Positions 14,101 to 26,100 of a stretch of 64,000 nt of DNA are shown here, in pieces. The notes below the pieces were generated by a model. That model had not been told where the DNA came from. It was given only the letters and a program-made list of their open reading frames with translations, and made no database searches. The DNA comes from Pararge aegeria (taxonomy: Eukaryota; Arthropoda; Insecta; Lepidoptera; Nymphalidae): the NCBI RefSeq assembly GCF_905163445.1, contig NC_053191.1, positions 15,934,001 to 15,998,000 on the forward strand, written 5' to 3'. A program made the position numbers and the translations under genes. Every line of letters begins with the position of its first letter. Within the stretch, counting starts at the first letter, position 1.

Positions 14101-17100
14101 TATGGTATGGTTTTTTTGTAAATGCGACATTGTTTTTTTTATTTTTATTCAATATAGCCCTTGACTGCAATCTCACCTTTTAGTAAGTGATGATGCAATC
14201 TAAGATGGTAGCGGGCTAACCTGTTAGGGAGTATGGCAGTCATACCATTAATGGGTTTCAACGCTCGCATCGGTTTTTATTTTCGTGAAATTCTTTTTGT
14301 TTTAATAATATGTTTCATTAAAACACACTTAGATTATCATCCCCAAATTTAGAATCCCTCCCACCCCTTGTCCCACTATTTCTTGTACGGTAAAGTGTGA
14401 CGTAATATATGGATGGCCCCATAAAACTATAAAAAAAAATCTTTTTTATGGAAGTCGTTTTAAAAAATACTTTTTTGCCAATTTAGTAGACTCAATATTT
14501 ATTTTATAAACTGGCAAGTCGCTAAATCAGGTCTACCAGTTCCGGCGACTTGCCGATTTATAATAATAAAGTTTTTTATTATAAACCGGCAAGTCGCCGG
14601 AACTGGTAGGACTGTACTAACAGAGACAGTGGCGTGCACAGAGTTTATTACAAGGCATAAAATGGAAAAATCCTTATTTTTAGGTAGGCAGTGCTTTTAC
14701 GTATAAAGTACACGGAACAGTTTACAGGCTACTAGAAGATTACACGATATCATAATCTACTTTTCGTTAAAGAAATCTATCCCTGAAATGGGGTATATAG
14801 TTATTGTGTAATAAGGCGAATTTTCAGCTAATATTGAAATAAATACCTGTTTATTAGACATGAAGCCATATTATCGGTTCTTGCTAACGGTTACCTCTAA
14901 AAATGGTCTACAAAGTAAGACTGATACGCGATTCAGTCTGAAACGAATAAATGCTCAGGTTTCCTTTTCAATGTGAGTATAACCTAGAGCTGATATTACC
15001 AACTGCTAAACTATTTTTACACTGGTGTAGTGGTGACTCTATAAACTCCAGTTTCTATAGAAGTTTAAGGATAAAACTAGATATAAACAAACACTTTTTT
15101 AAAGAAACGCAACGTAGTTTTCAAACCGATCCAGTTTAGCGATTACGTAATTGAAATAAATAATAATCCATACTATCTATACTTACATACCTAATATTGC
15201 GAAAGTGTGTTTGTTTGTTTGTCCGTCTTTACTCTATGCCCTAACTAAGCCGCCGACTTGATTTTTGGCATATAGTTGATAGGACTAAGAGTAACTTTGG
15301 CTACTTTTTATCCCAGAAATACTAACGGTTCCCACGGGATTTGTCAAAAACCGTAATAAACAAGGACGAAGCAGCTAGTAATTAAAAAATATATATATAT
15401 TTGAAAGCCGGTTGGCGCAGTAGGCAGCGACCCTGCTTTCTGAGTCCAGGGCCGTGGGTCCGACTCCCATAACTAGAAAGTGTTTGTGTGATGGATGTTT
15501 TTCAGTTTCTGGTTGTTTATCTGTATATTATAAGTTTTTATGTGTATATTCATAAAAAAAATCGTTAGCACACAAGCTTCACTTACTTTGGGGCTATGGA
15601 GATGTGTGTATTGTCGTAGTATATATATTTATTTATATTTATTTATATTTATAAATAGCAATCAGATGGCAATATGTATCTGTTTTGTGAATAGTGAAAT
15701 ATAAATATGCATACCCTATATTAAGATAATTTTATCCGTTAGTCTCAGAAGTCCTTCGCCTACAATTTATTTACAGCTCTCTATAATTACCTTCGAGTTT
15801 CACGGAATATTGGAATTATAAGCGATTGCTTCAGCAGAACTCGGGTTTTTCTCAAGAACTTCGTATAACTTTCATTGCGAATAATATTGTTTAGAAGTTC
15901 GATTAAAAACTCCAGCTTAAGATCAAATTTCTTATCTAACGCTCATTACAAAGACTTCTTGTTTATTAATTGAAACAATCAAAAACTTTGACTGAGTTGA
16001 ACTGAAAAAAAGTCATGTGTGTTGTATGGGAAATAAATATTAATTCAATTCTGTTTTTTAGTATTTATTGTTAGAGAGGCAACAGAAAGATATCACCGGG
16101 GAAAATTTAAACTGTCAAAAGATTGCGGTTCATAAGATACAGCCTGGTGACAGTCGGAAAACCAGACAAACATACGGACGGACAGCAAAGACAGTCTATA
16201 ATAGGGTCCCTTTACACTGAAGGTTACTGAATTAATAACATACAGAAACCGTGTACACGACTAATATTGAAGCATCAAAAAGCACTCCACTTTAGAAGTG
16301 TTTCTCAAACAGGCGGTTAGTCACTTCATACCATTTAGTCATTATCATCATATAAACCCATTACCGGCCCACTACAGGGCACGGGTCTCCTCCCACAATG
16401 AGAAGGGGTTAAGGCCGTAGTTCACCACGCTGGCCCAGTGCGGATTGGTGGACTTCACACACCTTCGAGAACATTATGGAGAACTCTCAGGCATGCATGT
16501 TGCCGACGACGACGTTTTCCTTCACCGTTGAAGCAAGTGATATTTTAATGGTCTGGGAAGTATACAACGGGTTCCCCGGACGTCCAAAAAAGGCAACGAG
16601 AGGGACATGCCGTGGTGGTTTTAAGTTCGGATAAACGAGTCCCACATAACCTCTGTCCTGCCCAAAAGGACATAGGTAGCCATAAAGCTTTTCCAACACA
16701 CCAAAAAAAAAAAAAAAAGTGATATTTTGATTACTTGAAACGCACATAACTAAGAATACTTAGAGGTCAGTGCTGGGATTCGAACTCGGCCCCCCGAAAG
16801 TGAAATCGAGCTCCTACCTAATGCGCTATCACCGCTCGCTATTGCAACTCCATTTAGTAGTTTACAGTAAATATTTTACCTCTAATGTTCAAATGTTTGC
16901 CATAAAATGGGGAAAATGGGAAAAGGTTGAGAGTTAGCAACATTCCGCGGGTGTGCCCCGCACACTTCTAACTGCACACATGGTTTTGCACGACTCATGA
17001 TGCGAAGCATCAGAGAGAGAGAAGCACCGATTAGGGGTATGCCTACCATACTCCCTAACAGGTTAGCCCGCTACCATCTTAGGCTGTATTTTCACTTACC

Positions 17101-20100
17101 ATCGGATCAGATTGCAGTCAAGGGCTCATTTGTAGTGAAATAAAAAAAAAAACTGTAGTCCCGTTACCCTTAGGGTACGGAGCTACGAAACATATAATAG
17201 TATTTCATTTTTTTTTTATTACAGGGCTGGTCAAACTCGGGGTGCAATGTGTAACGGGGAAGAAAGTCGCCATCAAAATCATCAATCGGGAAAAGCTCAG
17301 CGAATCGGTGCTTATGAAGGTGAGAGTTCGTTATTTTCTAATATAAATCATCAATAGCCTATAATAGTCACTGCTAGCACAGGCGGGAGACCAAAACTAC
17401 ATACCCTGGCAGGCAATATAATTAACGTATCCACCTGCTAAATCACGGGAACAGGGAATAGGAGAAGTTAACCCTTGTTTATTATTACACATATCATCAT
17501 ATCGACTCATTACCGGCCCACTACAAGACACGGGTCTCCTGCCACAATGAGAAGGGGTTAAGGCCGTAGTCCACCACGCTGGCCCACTGCGGATTGAGGA
17601 CTCCACATACCTCTGAGAACATTATGTAGAACTCTCAGCCATGCAGGTTTCCTCACGATGTTTTCCTTTACCGTCGAAGCAAGTGATATTTTTAATGACT
17701 TAAAACGCAGATAACTTAGAAAAATTAGAGGTGCGGGCTGGGATTCGAACTCGGCCTCCCGAAAAGTCCCCACTGCGTTATCACCGCTTCTTAATTACAC
17801 ATATATTATTTGGATATTATTCCCACTTGTGCGCCGTGCTCTGAGAGTTGATAAAGCTGTGGAAGAAGATAATTTTTTTATCCTTTCCCCTTGTAGATAT
17901 TTGTGTCGCGCCCACTTGAATAAAGGTCAAAGTCAAAGTCAAAGTCAAATATTTCTTTATTCAAATAGGCACAAAGATGGCACTTTTGATGCGTTATTAT
18001 ATACAAAATGTGTACATACTCGTAGCAGTGAGTAGTGATGGCGATAACTACAATCGTAAACTTAAAACTAAAGCTACGAGGGTTTCAATCGCGCCCTGGT
18101 CTAAGAAGAAGCTCACAACAAACTTAGCCGGGTGTTCTTTTTGTTATCACCATCTCACATTGTCATTAGAAAAGGCCTCTCACAAGGGGAGGGTTTGCCC
18201 ATTACCACTATGCTGGCCAGACGGTTTGGTGATCGCAGAAGATGGTATTGGCCGTAGCGCAGTGGTGAGCGCTACGGCCTTATCAGTGGGAGGAATATGG
18301 GAATTTATAATTTTGGAATCTTCCCTGGTCTGGTCTGGTGGGAGGCCCTTAGATCGTGGCTAGTTTGGCTAGTTACTACCCTGCCGACAAAGATGTGCCG
18401 CGAAATGATATAGTGTTCCGAACCAGATTTGTGGTATGGCTTACCTATAACTGCCCTACCCCTTCAAAGTTAATCCGCTCCCATCCTTCACTGTATCACC
18501 ACGTACTATCAGGTGATATTGCAGTCAACAGCAATTTAAATAAAGATTTATAAACAAAGTTAGTTATTTTAATTTAATTGTTTGTCTTCTTAAATTCCAG
18601 GTGGAGCGAGAAATAGCCATAATGAAATTAATAGAACATCCTCACGTGCTTGGCCTATCCGATGTATACGAGAACAAGAAATATCTGTAAGTATCTCTAC
18701 TCTACCTGCTGAGTTTGGAGGCAAAAACTATGTCGGACTACCGCAAAGTTTGTAAGGAAAATCTATGTCGGACTCCCGCAAAGTTTGTAAGGAAAATGTG
18801 ATTGGCAAAATGGCAGTGGACTGATCAGTGGCGTGCACTGGGTTTTGTATGTATGAAGTGCACGCCACTGGGACTGATAGCCTATATCAGTCCACTGCTG
18901 GACTAAAGGCCTCTTGCAAAAAATCACCACGCCGCGCTGGGCAGAAGGGTTGGTGATCCCAGTGGAAGGTTGTAGTAGCACATAGAACGCTATTGCCCCT
19001 TCTCCATTGTATTCCGTTGGTCCGGAAAAGAACGCGTGGTGAAATGAAATAAAAATACAGTGTATCCCTACTTCCCTACTAATATTATAAATGTCAATGT
19101 AAGTTTGTTTGTTACGCTTTCACGCCAAAACTACTTGACTGATCCTCATGAAACTTTGTACACATATTCTTGGAAGTGTTAGAAGTAATATAGGATACTT
19201 TTTATCCCGACTTTAAGCTCGATTCCTTTGGGAGAGGGGATGAGTGTTTGACGATTTTACACCAGAACTCCGACAAATTATAACCGATTTAAATAATTAT
19301 TTTTGTACTATAAAGGTTATAACATTTGTTTAATTTTGCCAAATCTGTGGTTTGAGATAGATAACAGAACTCCTCAGCAGACAGCAGCAAACCCCTCATT
19401 TAAGGCTTAGCGATACTGAATACTTTAAATTTTTATAGATCTTCAACTAAATGCCCAATCAAAAAACAAAATCAAACGCAGGCGAAGTCGCGGGCAACAG
19501 CTAGTTTTATATATTTTGGGGTACAATGAAATATAGATATATAATACAGTGTATTATAATAGATAACAATAATGAGAATGATGATGGTGGTAACCACATA
19601 CCGATCAGCCGTTACCACACGGCTTCTGGGTATTCAATAATAATATTTTTATTTTCTGTTAAGGTACCTAGTGCTAGAACACGTAAGTGGGGGCGAACTC
19701 TTCGATTACTTGGTAAAGAAGGGTCGACTCACTCCCAAGGAAGCGAGGCGGTTCTTCAGGCAGATAATATCCGCGCTGGACTTCTGCCACAGTCATTCGA
19801 TATGGTAAGGCAAACATATCTAGCCCAAAGAGGATATAAACACTTCGTTAGATACCAAATCTTGAAACTATAGAAGTTTCATTAATGGAAACAACCACCA
19901 TAAAGTAGAGTAGGTATTTAAAAATATTTTGTTACAAACTTTAACATAATACTTATTCAAACGTATTAAAAGTTAGAGTCGGTGATAGAAGAGTGTGTTA
20001 TAATATAAATTGCTTTTTTTTAATATTCCACTACAAGTTAGTCCTTGACTGCAATCTCACCTGGTGGTAAGTGATGATGCATTCTAAGATGGTAGGGGGC

Positions 20101-23100
20101 TGACCTGTTAGGGAGTATGGTAGTCATATCCCTGATCGGTTTCTACGCGCTATGGCACCGGAACTTAGCGGCACGTCTTTGTCGGTATGGTCGTTACTAG
20201 CCACGGCCAAAGCCTCCCACCAGATAAAATCGGTGGTCAAATGGGTAGTTAAATTTCATCTCATCAGTGGGGGGATAAAACTTTTGTCGCTAGCTTCGCT
20301 GCCAAAAATATTTAATTTTCATAAAACACATGGTTATAATACATATAAATTTTTCAGTCATCGCGATCTGAAACCCGAAAACCTGCTGCTAGACGAGCGG
20401 AATAACATCAAAATAGCGGATTTCGGGATGGCTTCTCTGCAACCAGCTGGCTCTTTGCTGGAAACGTCGTGTGGTAGCCCCCATTACGCCTGTCCTGAAG
20501 TTATACGGGTAAACTTAGACCTATACATATGCCAAATTCAATAGGAAATGTTTACCAACAAAACGTTGCTTGGCAACCAATGAAATGCAAATGTTATGAG
20601 CCTATTAAAATTTTTTGACGTTATTATTAAGAATACCTAAAATAAAAACAACGGTTGGAAAATTTACATATAATTTTAACTACTAGCTTCTGTCCGCGAC
20701 TTCGTCTGCGTGGACTTCAGATTTGGGTCTAAAGCATCGCTCGTTAACAATTTTCATTTTTCCCTCGGAAACTATTTAAGGAATCGGGATAAAAGATAGC
20801 CTATGTTCTTTTCCATGATAAAGGCTACATACATGCCGAATTTCATCTAAATCCGTTCAGCCGTTTTTGCGTGATTGAGTAACAAACATTCACATTGTCA
20901 CATTTATTTATTAGTAGGATCATCATATTTTTAAAATTTCACTTTGTTTATGTGAGTTAAAACAGTTTTAAGTCGAATTAATTGCAGATTTCTGGGCTCG
21001 CTCTTTTCCTTTTCCTGCCAAGAAATTACCCGGCTAAGTTTGTTGTGGGCTCTTCTTAGACCAGGGCGCGTTTGGAACCCTCGTAGCTTTAGATTTAAGT
21101 TGGCGAACGAAGTTATCACCATCCCGTTACAATTATGTAAACAAATATGTATGAACGCTTCATAAGTGCCTGCCTACATGAATAAAGAAATTTTGAATTT
21201 TAATTGGAATTTGAAAATTTCACTACGCCTCCAAGCCCACTCGAGCCGTGGTGGGTAGCAATTGTAACCAAGTTTGTTAATCGACAAAAAAATATAATTT
21301 CATACAATCTGTAGTAAATTTGACTATTGATCATAAAAACTCCAAATGATACTAATGCGTACACGACGAGTACTATAATATAGGGTTGCAAGACATATAA
21401 TTCTTAGTAAATAAAAATTTGAAAATTGTAGTTTTAAGCTATTTTACTTCATTATTATACACACTGGGCGGTTAAGTAATCTATCAGAAAACGGTGTGAA
21501 ACTAAAATTATAATGTTTAATTTCAAAAAGAGATAATATTACAATTTCGATTAATAAAAGTGAGACAATCATATACATTGTGATTTTGAATTCCACATCG
21601 AGTTTGGCTACAGCCAATTTCGGTAACTATGACCTATTAAGTACTTTTTATCCACGAACAAATATGAATCGCTATGCTCCGTCGTTCCTTCTTAGAGACG
21701 TGAAGATCTGGATTCTGGGCGATCCTGTATCTCAGTTGACAACAAATTAAGCTATCCACTGAGTTGCCACGAAATAACCTGATAAATCCATATTTTGCAT
21801 TCTGAAACCTAACCTAAAGTTCAGACTAAATTCATGTTAACTCTGTTGGCAGATCAAATTACTTTATGTATCCTAACTTTTTTTTTATTCAACTATAAGT
21901 TAGCCTTTGACTGCAATCTCACCTGGTGGTAAGTGATGATGCAGTCTAAGACGGTAGCGGGCTAACCTGTTAGAGAGTATGGTAGACATACCCCTAATCG
22001 GTTTCCACGCGACATCGCACCGGAACACTAAATCGCTTAGCGGCACGTCTTTGCCGGTAGGGTGGTAACTAGCAACATACCAGACCAGAGAAAATTCAGG
22101 AATTATAATTTCCTAATTGCCTCTTTCGGGAACCCAGGACCTCCTACTTAAATTCAAAGCGCTCACCGTTGCCCCAAGTGACGGCCGATTGGCGCAGTGG
22201 GCAGCGACCCTGCTTTCTGAGTTCAAGGCCGTGGGTTCGATTCCCACAACTGGAAAATGTTTGTGTGAAGAACATGAATGTTTTTCAGTGTCTGGGTGTT
22301 TATATGTAAATTATAAGTATTTATATTATTCATAAAAATATTCATCAGTTATCTTAGTACCCATATCACAAGCTACGCTTACTTTGGGACTAGATGGCGG
22401 TGTGTGTATTGTCGTAGTATATTTATTTATTTATTTATTTAACAAGTAGGTCGTCAAAAACTTGATTGCTATTTGATGGCAAGTTTTCAATTGATATATA
22501 GAACAGCCAGTGCTATGCCAGGCTTCTGGCCAAGCTACTGTTTTCCTTATCTTCAAATCCAAGAGTGGATAATCATTGCAGTGCAGTATAGGTTGTAGAA
22601 AGAGGTTCTAGTAGACAAGAGTAAAATGCCAGCTGTCTGCTTTCGAATGTCAACTGTTTTGACTGGGTTTTTGACTGGGATCCGAGGTTGGGGAACGGAG
22701 CGTGCGGTATGTGCTTATGGACATAGCTAGCATGAGTGTAATACCAGTGTTATTAGTTATTACTAGTATTTTACGGAGCATCTTCTAAGTGCGCTCAACA
22801 TCTTAGGTTGTTTACCAAATATATATATTATAAATAACGCTTAATTGTAATATCTGGTGTGCTTACAATTTAGCGCTGTTCTATAGGAACAGTTGGTGTC
22901 TGTCAGTGGGAAAGTAAAAAAAAATAGAAAACATACTTTCATTTGTGTACAAATGAGTACCTTTCTATTTATTTTAACCAAGGGATTTTTTTTAGCCTTG
23001 ATGTTAAATTTGGTTGCTCGTAAGAGCGTTTTCAATTATCGAAACAGTGAGTATAAGACCTTATCAAATGGCAAAAAATGCAATTTTTTAAAAGGTATAT

Positions 23101-26100
23101 TTTTTGTAAGTATCTATATCCTTCTATTTCTTAAAACGAAATACAGTAGGTCGACTTTACTCATGCCATAATGGTTCGAAACTCGAGAACAACAACGCTA
23201 TGGCTGTGAGTATGATAATCTTATAATAAAGAAACCACAAAATATTTTTTGAAAAGGAATGTGATTTTTGACTTAGTTACAAAATTATATCCCCAAACTT
23301 GGACAGACAATTGTAGCAAAAATAAAACATCTTTACATACCAGAAAGGTATTTAATACACTTCCAAAATTAAACAAAAGTTACAATGTACAAGAAAACTA
23401 AAAGTAACAAGAAAAAGTACATTTCATTTATACACATAGGAGGTAAAGATTAGACATAATCATTGAATCAACTATTTAAGTACCGTTTTTATTAAATAAC
23501 TAAATAAGAACTTAAATAAACTTTTATTAAAACAAAAGCTGTGTAAAAAGTTTGTACTTTTGAGATTCAGTTTTGTTCCCACATAATTGTTACATGTTTT
23601 ATAAATATAAAGTATTAAGATTACAATAACAGTTATTACTTATTACCCAAAAACAATACTATGAAATGTCAAAAATTTATAGAGGAAATATTTTACACTA
23701 AGGAATTATCAATAATGGTGAAAATAGTTTAAAAACACGTAGTTTTGTTTTTACGGAATTATTGCTACAGAAAATTATTCCGATCAACATAACATTTTTG
23801 CACCCACTTTCAAAGGTGATATTTAAGTACAGAATTTTACAAAAGACAAGTTAAACAAAACCCTTTATTAGTATATGAAATCACAGACAACACTTCCTTT
23901 CCTTTACTTTTCCGAAAAAAACAACTTTTGAGATTGAGAGGAAAAAAATATTATTTAAAAAAAATTGTAGGTATGTGCCACACTAATTTACCATTTTTAT
24001 TGTTTTAAATATAGAAAATATATGTTCTAATAAACGGCGATACAATTATATTATAATATTTTCGTATGTCTATATAATATCATCGAAAATTTTACAATGA
24101 AGTGAATATTAAAAGACATTTCATTCAAAACAAAATTAAATATTTGTTTGTCCTGTTTTATCAATCTAAACGATGGCAACCCTGCTTTTAAGTAATAATG
24201 TCGTATGTAGCGCAGGTTTGTTATGAGGTATAATAACTAATAAGTAATATGTCACAGCTTATGATAATAAATACTAATTTAATAACAAAGTATTGAAGAA
24301 ATAGAATTAATACACAGAGTAATCCGTGTATGGTAGGATTGTTTTAGAAGTGCGTTTCTGCAACCCTGAAGGAGTTACCTAATAATTTTGTTGTATTCGA
24401 TTTCTTTCGTTACTTTTTTTTTTCATTTGCCAATTTACTGTAAGCAACCCTCCATTTACGAATCTTTGATGCGATCAAATCTTACTACTAATAAGATATC
24501 TTATAATCCGCCAGGGACAGCTAAGTTTCGAATGAATGTATGGGTATGAAATGAAAAATTAATAAATGAAATATACCTAAATAAATAAACGCAACTAAAC
24601 GAAGTTTTAAAGATTTAAGAAATTATGAATTACACCATATCGATGCTTCTGTTTCTCGCGGAGTTTTGTAAATTAAGCTTAATTTTCATAATAGATAGAA
24701 CCGTCTTATATTCTGTAAATTTATGGGGTTTCCACTAGATTTACAAAACCATTTATTGCAATAGTTACTGAGAGAGTGATTCAATGAGCAAGTAAGTATT
24801 AGCTTACATTTATTTAGTAAGGATGATAGTATATGGGGGATAAAATTTCCTAACTCATGGTAGCCCTACAGAATATTCTTTCAAGTTCTCACCAAGTCGT
24901 TCAACACAATTATCGCCAGTTTTCGACTCGCCGCACAGAACGGATGTCGAGAGATTTAGGCATCCTGCATTTAAGCTGTTAACATCTTTTCAATTTAAAT
25001 TGGTTAAGACATTTTTTGATTAGGAGGATTGTCAGAAGTTTTATTTAAGAGGTTCGAGTACCGAACTAGTTATTATGGCTATATGAACGTAGTATATGTT
25101 TTTTGTTGCTTTTGGCTTAAATCATGGCGATTAGCCAATGCCAATAATCCTCATCGGATCAGGTATCTTGAAGCGAAGTTGCGATTAATTAAACTAGCTT
25201 TTAATTATTGCGATATATGGCATTGTTTATAATGACTGAATTTATGATACTCTATCTAAACGGTGCATTGCAGCAAGAAAAGGCAAATCGTCCCCTTTTT
25301 GCTGTCAAAAAATAGCAATTGTTGTTATTAGTTGTAATTTCGTTTTATAAGGAAAAAAATATAATTAAATCATTACGAATTACGATACGTTTGATTATTG
25401 AATTTTGAATTATTGTTGTTATAGGCTAAGGCTATGGTATCTCCTTTCTCTTAGTTGTTTTACACTCTTATAAGAGCGGTTTTGGTCAGGATTAAGTGTG
25501 ACTGTTTAGAGCATATTCAAGCTACAATGGAAGGATAACTCATGGTATCCTGTCCACACTTGAAATACTTTAGTCAATCCTATTCATCGCATCAAAATTT
25601 CGTAATAACAAGGCACAATACAGAAACACTCATATTTTACTAGTACTGACAATAACATCAAAATGAGGCCATTCATTTATTATTATAAGACATGTTGAGA
25701 TGGGAATGTTGGAAAAACTTACGCGAAAGAATACAAGTATGGTATGTTACTAGAAATTATCAGTTCTTGCGAAGAGCCTCCATCTTGCGTCTTGGCGTCT
25801 AAAAATAACAAAAAACAGTCTTTAATAATAAACGAATAGGGCCTATTTTTGCTTACGATAACCAGCACCCAAAAAACAACAATTGCGTTGATTACTAATC
25901 AACGCAATTGTTGTTATTGGATCGATTCCGAATATTAGCTGTTTAATGCGTATAATATAGTGAGTAAAATAATGTGTTTGTATACTCATGGCGAGTATCG
26001 GCGCGAAAGTAAACAGAGCAGGTCCACTGCAGGTGTTGCAGACAGAGGAGAATTTTACATTTCCCTCACGAAAACAATACGTTGATTTGTGAGATGACGC

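Noticed and set aside
17977..18363. 128-codon open frame on + strand
   Set aside because: Runs through a reversed LINE tail into a SINE C copy; transposon artefact.
22190..22260. Possible tRNA gene (A- and B-box present)
   Set aside because: It is the head of a SINE A copy: the downstream tail matches eight or more other copies and the cloverleaf is not intact. The same applies to the other SINE heads.
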